64,000 bases of DNA from Rhodopseudomonas palustris JSC-3b. GTDB taxonomy: Bacteria > Pseudomonadota > Alphaproteobacteria > Rhizobiales > Xanthobacteraceae. The position numbers and the translations under genes were made by a program. Positions 25,555-33,940 of the stretch are shown here, in pieces; positions within the stretch are counted from its first letter, which is position 1, and the number at the start of each line of letters is the position of its first letter. The notes under the pieces are model-generated. The model searched no databases. It worked only from the letters and a program-made list of their open reading frames with translations, and was not told the DNA's origin. Location of the stretch: the NCBI GenBank assembly GCA_000504425.1, contig KI632513.1, positions 1,233,491 to 1,297,490 on the forward strand, read 5' to 3'.

Positions 25555-27381
25555 TTATTCCACGGTCACCGATTTCGCCAGATTGCGCGGCTGGTCAACG
25601 TCGGTACCCATCACCACGGCCGTGTGATAGGCAAGTAACTGCACCGGGATCGCATAGACGATCGGCGTGAACGCCGACGGCATGTCGGGCAGCACGATGT
25701 TGACCAGCGCCTCGACGCTGGCTTCCGCCGCGCCCTTGGCATCGGTCATCAAAATGATGTTGCCGCCGCGCGCCGCCACTTCCTGCATGTTCGACACGGT
25801 CTTTTCAAACACCCGGTCGAACGGCGCGATCACCACCACCGGCATGTTCTCGTCGATCAGCGCGATCGGGCCATGCTTCAGCTCGCCGGCGGCATAGCCT
25901 TCGGCGTGGATGTAGGAGATTTCCTTCAGCTTCAGCGCGCCTTCCAGCGCCAGCGGATAGCTGGTGCCGCGGCCGAGATAGAGCACGTCCTGGCGCTTGG
26001 CGATGTCGCGCGCCAGCCGTTCGATCTGCGGCTCGGTGGCGAGCGCCGCCGACATCAGCCGCGGCACTTCAATCAGGCCATGGACCAGCTTGGCTTCGTC
26101 GGCCTCCGACAATTCGCCACGCACGCGCCCGGCTGCCACCGCCAGCGCCGCCAGCACCATCAGTTGACAGGTGAAGGCTTTGGTGGAGGCCACGCCGATC
26201 TCCGGCCCGGCCAGGGTCGGCATCACCACCTCGCTTTCGCGGGCGATGGTCGAGGTCGGCACATTGACCACCGACAGCGTATGCAGCCCCTGCTCCTTGG
26301 CGTAGCGCAGCGCGGCCAGCGTGTCGGCGGTCTCGCCCGATTGCGAGATCACGATCGCAAGATCGCCGCGGCGCAGCGGCGCTTCGCGGTAGCGGAATTC
26401 GGACGCGACGTCGATTTCGACCGGCAGCCGTGCAAATCGCTCGAACCAGTATTTGGCAACGTGGCCGGCGTAGTTCGCCGTGCCGCAAGCGGTGATCGAG
26501 ACGCGCTGAATGTCGCGGAAATCGAACGGTAGCTCGGCGGGCAGCACCGCGCGCTCGGTCGCCATGTCGATGTAGCGCGCCAAAGTATGGCCGACCACTT
26601 CGGGCTGTTCGTGAATTTCCTTGGCCATGAAGTGGCGGAAATTGGCCTTATCGACCACGAATGACGACGCGCCGGATTTCAGCGTTTCACGCTTGACCAC
26701 CTCGCCATCGGCGTTGCGGATCACCGCGCCGGTGCGGGTCAGCACCACCCAATCGCCGTCTTCGAGATAGCTGATCGTGTCGGTGAACGGCGCCAATGCG
26801 ATCGCATCCGAGCCGAGATACATTTCGCTATCGCCATAGCCGATCGCGAGCGGCGATCCCTTGCGGGCACCGATCATCAGATCATCATGGCCGGTGAACA
26901 GGAACGCGAGCGCGAATGCGCCGCGCAGTTGCGGCAGCGACAGCCGCACCGCTTGTTCGGGCGATTGGCCCTGCTCCAGATAGGAGTTGACCAGATGCGC
27001 CACCACCTCGGTGTCGGTGTCGCTGGTGAAATGCGCACCGGCGCTTTCGAGCTGCTGACGCAGCTCGCGAAAGTTCTCGATGATGCCGTTATGCACCACC
27101 GCGACGCGATCGGTGGCGTGCGGATGGGCATTGTTTTCAGTGGGCTTGCCATGCGTGGCCCAGCGGGTATGGCCGATGCCAACGCGCCCCTGCAGCGGCG
27201 CATCCTTCAGCCGCGCCTCAAGATTGCGCAGCTTACCCTCGGCTCGGCGCCGCTCGATATGCTCGCCTTCCAGCGTGGCCACACCTGCTGAATCATAGCC
27301 GCGATATTCGAGCCGCTTCAGCGAATCCACCAGCAGATCCGCGACCGGACCCTGCCCCAAAATGCCGACAATGCCGCACAT
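25555..27381 (-). CDS. glmS: Glutamine-fructose-6-phosphate aminotransferase GlmS
   Basis: GlmS makes glucosamine-6-phosphate, the entry to amino-sugar synthesis for peptidoglycan and LPS. The 608-residue protein starts MCGIVGIL, leaving the catalytic Cys at position 1 after methionine removal, which fixes the ATG at 27381. The N-terminal glutaminase has GIGHTRWATHGKP; two SIS isomerase domains follow with SQSGETADTLAALRYAK and the CTSYPLALEGALKLKEISYIHAE-type segment; the end is LAKSVTVE, the usual C-terminus. glmU lies upstream in the same direction, so the two enzymes of the UDP-GlcNAc route are together. No glmS ribozyme is expected in this phylum, and none was seen. Confidence 0.98.
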   Translation of the reverse strand: MCGIVGILGQGPVADLLVDSLKRLEYRGYDSAGVATLEGEHIERRRAEGKLRNLEARLKDAPLQGRVGIGHTRWATHGKPTENNAHPHATDRVAVVHNGIIENFRELRQQLESAGAHFTSDTDTEVVAHLVNSYLEQGQSPEQAVRLSLPQLRGAFALAFLFTGHDDLMIGARKGSPLAIGYGDSEMYLGSDAIALAPFTDTISYLEDGDWVVLTRTGAVIRNADGEVVKRETLKSGASSFVVDKANFRHFMAKEIHEQPEVVGHTLARYIDMATERAVLPAELPFDFRDIQRVSITACGTANYAGHVAKYWFERFARLPVEIDVASEFRYREAPLRRGDLAIVISQSGETADTLAALRYAKEQGLHTLSVVNVPTSTIARESEVVMPTLAGPEIGVASTKAFTCQLMVLAALAVAAGRVRGELSEADEAKLVHGLIEVPRLMSAALATEPQIERLARDIAKRQDVLYLGRGTSYPLALEGALKLKEISYIHAEGYAAGELKHGPIALIDENMPVVVIAPFDRVFEKTVSNMQEVAARGGNIILMTDAKGAAEASVEALVNIVLPDMPSAFTPIVYAIPVQLLAYHTAVVMGTDVDQPRNLAKSVTVE

Positions 27382-27525
27382 GCGGATCAACTACTCCAGA
27401 ATCGAATGCAGACAGCCCCAAACGTCTCGCGTGTCTTACTGGGTTCTCTACAATCGCAGATAATCAATATTCATTGCGAACTAAGACAAGCGATCGCGTG
27501 GGTCGCAATCGCTGCCGGTCACCCG

Positions 27526-28893
27526 TCACGCGCGATGTGACTTATCTTTGGATTTGGCGCGGGTCTTGGCGTCGCGATAACGCTTGGCCCAGCCCTCCCG
27601 CACCGATTGCTCGGCGCGCTCAAGCGCCAGCGCGTCATCCGGCACTTCGCGGGTGATCACCGAGCCCGAGCCGACATAGGCTCCGGCGCCGATCTTGATC
27701 GGCGCCACCAGCGAGGTGTTCGAGCCGACAAAGGCGCCAGCGCCGATCTCGGTCTTGTGCTTGCCGTAGCCGTCGTAATTGCAGGTGATGGTCCCGGCGC
27801 CGATATTGGCTTTGCTGCCGATATGGGCGTCACCAATGTAAGTCAGGTGATTGACCTTGGCGCCGGCATCGATCTGCGCCGCTTTGGTCTCGACGAAATT
27901 GCCGATCTTGGCGCCCTCGCCGAGCAAAGTGCCGGGCCGCAGCCGCGCATAGGGCCCGACCGAGGCGTCCTTGCCGACCACTGCCTGCGCCAGATGCGAG
28001 AAGGCGTGAATCACCGCGCCATCACCAATCGAGACGCGCTCGCCGATCACCACGAACGGCTCGATGGTGACATCGCGGCCAAACACGGTATCGGCCGCCA
28101 AAAACACGGTTTCCGGCGCGATCATGGTGACGCCGGCGTCGAGCGCGGCGCGGCGCAGCCGAGCCTGCAGCACCGCTTCGGCCTCGGCGAGCTGCGCCTT
28201 GGTGTTGATGCCGCGCACTTCGTCTTCGTCGGCCTCGACCACGATCGATTGAAGCCCGCACTCGCGCACGATCGCGATCGCATCCGTGAGATAGTACTCA
28301 CCCTTGGCATTGGCATTGCCGATCCGCTCCAGGATCGACAGCGCAACATCGCCTCGGATCGCCATCAAGCCGGCATTGCACAATCCGATGGTGCGCTCCT
28401 GCTCGGAGGCGTCGGCATGTTCGCGGATCGCGACCAGGGCGCCATTTTCAACCAGCAGCCGGCCGTAGCCGGTCGGATCATTGGGCCGGAAACCAAGCAC
28501 CACCAGCGCCGCCCCCTGCGCCAGCGGCTGGCGCAATCGCGCAAACGTCTCGGCAGAAATCAGCGGGGTATCGCCAAACGCGATCAACACGTCATCGGCG
28601 CCGCGTTCGAGCGCCGCGCGCGCTGCCAGCACGGCATGCGCGGTGCCAAGCCGCTCGCTCTGCACAAAAGTTTCGGCCTGCGGCCGGACGCGCTGCGCCT
28701 CCTCGGCGACCGCGGCGTGGTCGGGACCGATCACCACCGCCAGCGCCGCGCCATCGCCACCCGGCGCCGCCTTCAGCACATGCGCCAGCAAGGTCTCGCC
28801 TGCGACGCGATGTAGCACCTTCGGCAACGACGAACGCATTCGTGTGCCTTCGCCAGCGGCGAGCACAATGGTTAGGCTGGTGCGAGCAGACAT
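27526..28893 (-). CDS. glmU: Bifunctional GlcNAc-1-P uridyltransferase / GlcN-1-P acetyltransferase GlmU
   Basis: GlmU performs the last two steps to UDP-GlcNAc. The 455-residue protein opens with the pyrophosphorylase loop [18 protein letters not shown] and has [12 protein letters not shown] and GEYYLTDAI in the uridyltransferase half. The C-terminal half is a left-handed beta-helix of hexapeptide repeats, with [10 protein letters not shown] and [22 protein letters not shown], typical of the acetyltransferase. The tail is Lys/Arg-rich. The ATG at 28893 ([14 protein letters not shown]) is preferred over one four codons upstream. glmS follows after 144 bp. Confidence 0.97.
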   Translation of the reverse strand: MSARTSLTIVLAAGEGTRMRSSLPKVLHRVAGETLLAHVLKAAPGGDGAALAVVIGPDHAAVAEEAQRVRPQAETFVQSERLGTAHAVLAARAALERGADDVLIAFGDTPLISAETFARLRQPLAQGAALVVLGFRPNDPTGYGRLLVENGALVAIREHADASEQERTIGLCNAGLMAIRGDVALSILERIGNANAKGEYYLTDAIAIVRECGLQSIVVEADEDEVRGINTKAQLAEAEAVLQARLRRAALDAGVTMIAPETVFLAADTVFGRDVTIEPFVVIGERVSIGDGAVIHAFSHLAQAVVGKDASVGPYARLRPGTLLGEGAKIGNFVETKAAQIDAGAKVNHLTYIGDAHIGSKANIGAGTITCNYDGYGKHKTEIGAGAFVGSNTSLVAPIKIGAGAYVGSGSVITREVPDDALALERAEQSVREGWAKRYRDAKTRAKSKDKSHRA

Positions 28894-29064
28894 GGATTCG
28901 ATCACGGTCCTCAGACGGCGGGAAAGGTCGTCATAATGCCTTTCGACGCGTCTGCAAACCTTGCAGCAGCTCGCCGAAGGATACCATCAGCCACGATGCG
29001 GTTCGCTTTCCCTGATATCCTTGGCCGATGATTCGCGTGCCGCAAAGGGGCCGGCAGACCTCGC

Positions 29065-30429
29065 ATGACCACCAAACACGCTGATTTGGCGGAACGCCTG
29101 CATGCCGACCCCGATCGGGGTCTGTTCGGCGTTTTGGCCGAGGAAGAGGATTTGGATCAGCGGGCGCTGTGGCGGCTCGGCTCGTGGGCGGTGAGTGCGA
29201 TCGGCGCGCTGGTGCTGGCGATCCTGGTCAGCCAATCCTCCGGGCAAGACCAGCAAGGCCAGATGGTCTCCGCCGATCTGGCGCGCCAAGCCCAGCAGAT
29301 CCAGCGCCTGACCAAGGAAGCCCAGACCGAGCTGTCGCGGCTCGGCGCCGCGATCGAGACCCTGAACAGCGATCGCGACCGGCTGTTCACCCGGGTCACC
29401 ATGATGGAGCAGAACCTGGAATCGGTCACCGGATCGATCGCCAGGGGCGCGGCCGCCTTCCCGCCGCATCTGCCGGTGGTGGCCGCTCAGCCCGCCCATC
29501 CAGTGCCGAAATCAGCGGCACGGGCCTCATCCCCGGCTCCCGGACCGGCTCCGGATAGCGACAAAACCGTCGCCGAAGCCGCGCGGCCGGCTTCCCCCGC
29601 GCCGGAACCAGTGCCGGTGCCCGCGTCGCGACCGGATATTGAGGCCGGAGCGCCCAAGCCTGCCGAAACGCCTGCCCCGGCGGCGGCCGAAGCCGCCCCG
29701 CCCGCGCCGCCGTCCACGCCCTCAAGACCCGAAGTGGTGATCTCGCGAGCGATGCTGGGGCCGCCCGATCCCGCCGCGGGGCGGCTGATCGACCCGGCCG
29801 CAGCAACCACGCCGGCAGCCGCCACGGCGTCGCCGACCGACCCGCATCTGGCCTCGCGCGCCAGCCTGGTTGCGGCGCCCCGCCCCTTGGCGCCGCCGGC
29901 GGTGGTCAGCACCACTCAGGAGCCGGAACCGGCCGCCGCGGCTCCGAAACTGCCGAGCGTTCCCGTGCCGCGCACCGAATTCGGCATTGATCTAGGCGGC
30001 GCCAACTCGCTCGACAATCTTCGGGTGATGTGGTCGCGCCTGATCAAGACCCACAAGACGCTGAGCGCGTTGACCCCGGTCGTGACCGTCAAGGAGCGCA
30101 ATACCGGAACCCAGCTGCGGCTGATCGCCGGGCCGATCACCGACGCCGCGACCGCCGCCAAATTATGCGCCGGGCTGACCGCCGCCGATCAGTTTTGCGA
30201 AACCGCGATGTATGACGGCCAGCGGCTCTCGACCAAACGGGCAACGCCGGCGCCGCCGCCAGCACCGCCGCAACAGCCGGCGACCGCCACCAAAAAGCGC
30301 ACCAACGCACGGTTTTCACCCGAACCCGAGCCGGAGCACGTGCCGCAGCCGCCACAGAATCCGCCGACCCCGCCGCCGCATTCATCGCTGCCCTCGTCGT
30401 CCTTGAGTTCGCTGCTCGGCCTGCGCTGA
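29065..30429 (+). CDS. Bitopic membrane protein with Pro/Ala-rich region and SPOR-like domain
   Basis: The 454-residue protein has a charged cytoplasmic N-terminus, one transmembrane helix at residues 37-57, a predicted coiled coil (about 65-125, DLARQAQQIQRLTKEAQTEL), a long Pro/Ala-rich spacer (about 130-300), and a compact region at about 305-395. That region (VVTVKERNTGTQLRLIAGPI, then a Cys in AKLCAGL and DQFCETAMYDGQ) resembles a SPOR peptidoglycan-binding domain. The tail is again Pro-rich. This layout suits a periplasm-spanning division or envelope protein. I recognise the domain by pattern only, and residue positions are estimates. It is divergent from glmU. Confidence 0.65.
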   Translation: MTTKHADLAERLHADPDRGLFGVLAEEEDLDQRALWRLGSWAVSAIGALVLAILVSQSSGQDQQGQMVSADLARQAQQIQRLTKEAQTELSRLGAAIETLNSDRDRLFTRVTMMEQNLESVTGSIARGAAAFPPHLPVVAAQPAHPVPKSAARASSPAPGPAPDSDKTVAEAARPASPAPEPVPVPASRPDIEAGAPKPAETPAPAAAEAAPPAPPSTPSRPEVVISRAMLGPPDPAAGRLIDPAAATTPAAATASPTDPHLASRASLVAAPRPLAPPAVVSTTQEPEPAAAAPKLPSVPVPRTEFGIDLGGANSLDNLRVMWSRLIKTHKTLSALTPVVTVKERNTGTQLRLIAGPITDAATAAKLCAGLTAADQFCETAMYDGQRLSTKRATPAPPPAPPQQPATATKKRTNARFSPEPEPEHVPQPPQNPPTPPPHSSLPSSSLSSLLGLR

Positions 30430-30509
30430 GCTGCTGCGCGAAAATGCGGACCCAATTTGCGCCGACCGTCGCGGTTGTTCTCGGTCGCAAATCGCCGCAT
30501 AATTACAAG

Positions 30510-30890
30510 ATGAAGAAACATCCCTTTCGGCTGACGCCTTATCAGGTGCAGTGGCTGTTGATCGTCGGCTTCACGACGGTCGGCTACGCGCTCTACCTCC
30601 GCTATCTTGCGATCGAATTCTCGACCGTGTCGCTGGCCTGCGAGGCCGGCCAGCAGAGCATGCTGTGCCAGACCCGATCGCTGATGACCTATCTGTTCCG
30701 CCATTCGGTGTTCGGCATTGCCGCGCTGGTGATCGCGGTTCTGCACGTGATCCGGCCGTCGATCGTGCTGCTGACCGCTGGCCTGGTGGCTGCGGGCTTT
30801 GGCATCGTGCTCTACAATGTGGCGCTGTCGGGCGTGGCGATCGGCCTTTTGATCCTCGGCTTTGCCCGCCCCGCGCCGGAAACCGCGTAA
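30510..30890 (+). CDS. Small polytopic membrane protein, unknown function
   Basis: The 126-residue protein begins at ATG 30510 (MKKHPFRLTPYQVQW). It has about four hydrophobic segments (roughly 13-30, 65-82, 84-102 and 104-119) and a loop with two cysteines (SLACEAGQQSMLCQTRS) that may face the periplasm and form a disulfide. I do not recognise the family. It lies 80 bp after the SPOR-like gene in the same direction and could be cotranscribed. Downstream is a strong hairpin and the convergent ndvC. Confidence 0.7.
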   Translation: MKKHPFRLTPYQVQWLLIVGFTTVGYALYLRYLAIEFSTVSLACEAGQQSMLCQTRSLMTYLFRHSVFGIAALVIAVLHVIRPSIVLLTAGLVAAGFGIVLYNVALSGVAIGLLILGFARPAPETA

Positions 30891-31090
30891 CGGCAATTGT
30901 TCAAGTGGCGGCGCTGCTCACCAGCGCCGGCCTCGCTCCAATCGGCTTCCATTCAAACGAGCCATGATGATCGCTGCGCCCCCGTGAGCGCGCAGCATGC
31001 GCCTGTGCGCGCGATCATCCGTTAAAGGCGGCCAACAAAGCGCCAGCCCGCGGCAACGCCCAGAGAACCCAAACGCAGCCCCAAACGCCG

Positions 31091-31127
31091 CGCGCCGCGG
31101 CTCTGCGAGGATCAGAGCCGCGGCGCG
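31091..31127. terminator. Perfect 15-bp hairpin between ndvC and the upstream membrane-protein gene
   Basis: CGCGCCGCGGCTCTG and its exact reverse complement CAGAGCCGCGGCGCG enclose a 7-nt loop. It lies 35 bp after the ndvC stop (minus strand) and 200 bp after the plus-strand gene. On the plus strand it is followed by GTGTTGTGTTTGATTTTG, moderately T-rich, so it may terminate plus-strand transcription best and protect both ends. Confidence 0.7.
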
Positions 31128-31161
31128 GTGTTGTGTTTGATTTTGATGGTCGGCCGCGGTC

Positions 31162-32913
31162 CTACAGGACGGCGCTGTCCAGCCGGGTGGTCGGATCAGA
31201 CAGCCGCGCGGGTTCGTCTTTGGCCTGCGGCTGCTCATCGCGCGCCCGCCACAGCGTCACCGCCATCATCAGATAGGCCGCGACCGTCCACAGTGCCTGC
31301 CAGTTCTTCGGCCCCTCATTGAAGCCGGTATAGATCGCGGTCACCGCAAACACCCCGGCAAACACCGCTTCGGCAATCGGCCGCGTGCCATGCGTCGGCC
31401 GGTTGAGCAGCGCCAGCGCCAGGAACGGCAGCACCGCCATGGTCAGCGACGCGAACGGGAAGTCGCGATAGCGCGGGTCGAAGGTGAAGCCGAGTGCGGT
31501 CATCGCCCCGATCACGGTGGTGACGCCGAAACACAGCACCAAACCGCGCGCCAGCCAGGATTTGGTGCGGCCCTCGCGCGGTCCGATCAGTTCGAGGAAA
31601 CTCGGCAGCGCCCGGCCGGCGATCAGCGCGCTGGCGCCCAGAATCGGCGCCAGCGTGCCGGCCGCCAGCAGCAGCCCCCACATCGCCCAGCCGCCATAGC
31701 CGAGGCTTTCATAGATCATCTTGTCGGCGGCGATGCCGAACAGCACGCCGGACGCGGTCGCGGAGACCCCGACCGCCAGCCACGACAAGAATCGCGGCGA
31801 CCACGGACGACGCCGCGCGGTCAGCATTGCCGCGCCGAACACCAAGACGCTCAGCCCGAGGCCGCAGCCGAGATAGATCTTCCACAACGGATAATTGCTG
31901 ACCGGCTGACCGGCCGGATATTTCAGCGCCCGCTGGTCGGCGTCGATCAGGCCCCAATAGCCGCCGACCGTGCCTTCCAGCTGCCGCTTCCAGGGCTGGT
32001 CATAGGCTTCGATCAGATTGACGCGGTAGTTCTCGCGCTTGGCGAGGCTGAGAATTTCCGACACCACCCGCGCCTGATTGGCGCGCGAGGGCAGCGCGCC
32101 TTCGCGCATCCGCCCGGCGCTCGGCCAGCCGGTCTCACCGATCAGGATTTCCTTGTTCGGGAACGCCACCGCAACGCGCTTGCGGATCGAATCGACATGG
32201 GCGGCGGCGTAGCGAGCGCGGATCGGCAGGTCTTCCCAATAAGGCAGGATGTGAATGGTGACGAAATCGACCGCGTCATAGACGTCGCGGTGCCGCAGCC
32301 AATACTCCCAGACGTCGGCATAGGTGACCGGCACTTTGACCTTGGGCTTCACTTGGCGAATCGTCGCAGCCAGATCGGCAGCAGTCATTTCGCCGCGCAG
32401 CAGCACCTCGTTGCCGACCACCACCGCGGTGATCACGCCGGGATATTCCTTGGTGAGAGCGGCAGCGCCGGCGATCTCGGCGGCGTTCTTGTAGCGGTCG
32501 CCGCCCAGCCAGATGCCGAGCATCACTTTCAGCCCGACCTTCTCGGCCAGCTCCGGCACCTTATCCATGCCGTTCTGGATCGAATAGGTGCGCACGCATT
32601 TCGAGATTTTCGCAAGCTGCGCCAGATCTTCCGCGATCTGCTCGGCGGCGATCTGGGTCGAGGCGATCAAAGGTGTCTGGCTCCCGCGGAACGGGGCATA
32701 GGACACGCATTCGAGCTTGTCGCTCGGATCGATGGGGGCACGAGTCAGCGACACGGGGGTGGCAAGCCACCACCACGCGGCAACGATGAGGCTGAGCGAG
32801 ACCAGGAGAAGCGCCAGTGGCGTCCGATAAGAAATGGGTTCCGTCCTCCGCAAAAGGCGGACCGTCGATAGCCGTTCACCGCCGATCTGCCAAGGCCGGA
32901 ATGAACATGGCAA
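31162..32913 (-). CDS. ndvC: NdvC-like GH17-domain membrane protein (beta-1,6-glucan synthesis)
   Basis: The frame gives 583 residues (about 63 kDa): a membrane helix at about 32-52, a GH17-type glucosyl hydrolase/transferase domain, then about eight membrane helices from about 350 on. Both GH17 catalytic glutamates are present, in VVVGNEVLLRG (about E169) and LIGETGWPSAG (about E260). In Bradyrhizobium, NdvC acts with the glucosyltransferase NdvB to make cyclic beta-(1-3),(1-6)-glucan, an osmoregulatory periplasmic polymer needed for nodulation. No in-frame ATG or GTG precedes the first helix: candidates are TTG 32913 (AGGAGG only 3-4 nt away), TTG 32853 or ATT 32835 (GGAGG 9 nt upstream). 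The true start is uncertain. Confidence 0.82.
   Translation of the reverse strand: MPCSFRPWQIGGERLSTVRLLRRTEPISYRTPLALLLVSLSLIVAAWWWLATPVSLTRAPIDPSDKLECVSYAPFRGSQTPLIASTQIAAEQIAEDLAQLAKISKCVRTYSIQNGMDKVPELAEKVGLKVMLGIWLGGDRYKNAAEIAGAAALTKEYPGVITAVVVGNEVLLRGEMTAADLAATIRQVKPKVKVPVTYADVWEYWLRHRDVYDAVDFVTIHILPYWEDLPIRARYAAAHVDSIRKRVAVAFPNKEILIGETGWPSAGRMREGALPSRANQARVVSEILSLAKRENYRVNLIEAYDQPWKRQLEGTVGGYWGLIDADQRALKYPAGQPVSNYPLWKIYLGCGLGLSVLVFGAAMLTARRRPWSPRFLSWLAVGVSATASGVLFGIAADKMIYESLGYGGWAMWGLLLAAGTLAPILGASALIAGRALPSFLELIGPREGRTKSWLARGLVLCFGVTTVIGAMTALGFTFDPRYRDFPFASLTMAVLPFLALALLNRPTHGTRPIAEAVFAGVFAVTAIYTGFNEGPKNWQALWTVAAYLMMAVTLWRARDEQPQAKDEPARLSDPTTRLDSAVL
32876..32908 (-). other. Possible 10-codon leader ORF overlapping the ndvC start
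   Basis: An ATG at 32908 has an ideal SD (AGGAGG, 8 nt spacing) and encodes MFIPALADRR before a TGA at 32876-32878. It is in a different frame from ndvC and ends about 41 nt before the possible ATT start of ndvC. It could be a translational leader, or the sign of a frameshift or sequence error near the ndvC start. Confidence 0.35.
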
Positions 32914-33110
32914 ATCCCTCCTAAAGGCTAGCCGTTCAGCAACGCTCCGTTCACCTGCCAGTCATGTTACAAGAGGTAATCGCCATCGCTGGACAAAGCT
33001 GTAAATGTCAGTCATGGGAATCTGCCGGGCCTTGGCCGATTTCAGGACCAATGGAGGCCATCAAGAGCTGTGATGGCTGATCGGGAAGGCCAGAGATAAT
33101 CGGGGACTTC

Positions 33111-33662
33111 ATGCGTGGACTGCTGATCGAGCGCAAAACTGCCGTCGTGCGTTGCGTAGCTGCAACTGGCTTGCTGCTGACCCTTGGAATCGGAGGCGCT
33201 CTCGCCCAGAGCGGTGATCTGCGCCCCCAGGATCAGGGCAAAGCGCCAGCCGCCAATCCGAGCACCCCGGCCGCGACCGCGCCGAGCGATGCCGCCAAGG
33301 ACAACCAGCGCAAGACCGACGAATTCGTCGAAGCGGCGCAGGCCATCAATGGTCCGGCCGGCAACCCGGAATGCGTCTGGCTTGGCCGGCGTGTGGTCGG
33401 GCTGATGTGGCGTGACGATCTCGACACCGCCTTCCGTCATCTCGACCTCTATGACCGCTTCGGCTGCCCGGGCGGTCACGTCCAGGCCACGTTCCGCTGC
33501 CTGGTGCGAATTGGCGGCATTGACCCGAAGGCACCGGAAAGCCTGAGCGGCCGTGTCCATGCCTGCTGGGTCAATCCGAATGCCCAGCCGCAGGCCGCCG
33601 CGACGCCGGCTGCACCCGCGGCTCCGGCACCGGCCGCGGCCCCGGCTCCGGCCGGCAAGTAA
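33111..33662 (+). CDS. Small secreted cysteine-containing protein between ndvC and ndvB (possible NdvD counterpart)
   Basis: The 183-residue precursor (GGGGA about 4 nt before the ATG) has a signal peptide to about residue 32 (LLLTLGIGGALAQS), an Ala/Pro linker, a central domain of about 90 residues, and an Ala/Pro-rich tail. The central domain carries four cysteines (NPECVWLGRR, RFGCPGGH, TFRCLVR, VHACWVN), enough for two disulfides in the periplasm. It is the only gene between ndvC and ndvB. Bradyrhizobium has a third glucan-synthesis gene, ndvD, in the same neighbourhood; this may be its counterpart, but I assign that by position and a vague memory of similarly annotated proteins, not by alignment. 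Confidence 0.6.
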   Translation: MRGLLIERKTAVVRCVAATGLLLTLGIGGALAQSGDLRPQDQGKAPAANPSTPAATAPSDAAKDNQRKTDEFVEAAQAINGPAGNPECVWLGRRVVGLMWRDDLDTAFRHLDLYDRFGCPGGHVQATFRCLVRIGGIDPKAPESLSGRVHACWVNPNAQPQAAATPAAPAAPAPAAAPAPAGK

Positions 33663-33940
33663 GACGCCGCAAGGCTTCGGTTTGAACCAACACCTTGACC
33701 CCAGGACTTACAAAAATGGTTTTGGGATCAAGGTTTCGGATCACATGCCTTGGCCAGTGCGGATCGGAACGATGGCGAATATTCGGGGTTGGCGTTCGCG
33801 CCGCCCTCAATTCGCCACGTCAGGATATGAGTTGTCGTGATATGAATTGTGTCGTGATCCGGCAGCACAATCTCTAATCGGTCGGACCTCGGGGACGGGT
33901 CCGTTTCCCTGCCATGCTAGCCCCGTATGGTTGTGTCGCG
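33663..33940 (+). promoter_or_regulatory. Intergenic region upstream of ndvB with an imperfect tandem repeat
   Basis: This 278-bp gap holds the presumed ndvB promoter region. At about 33824-33857 the units GATATGAGTTGTCGT and GATATGAATTGTGTCGT are repeated in tandem, 80-120 bp before the ndvB start. Nothing else recognisable was seen. Whether the repeat is an operator is unknown. Confidence 0.3.
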
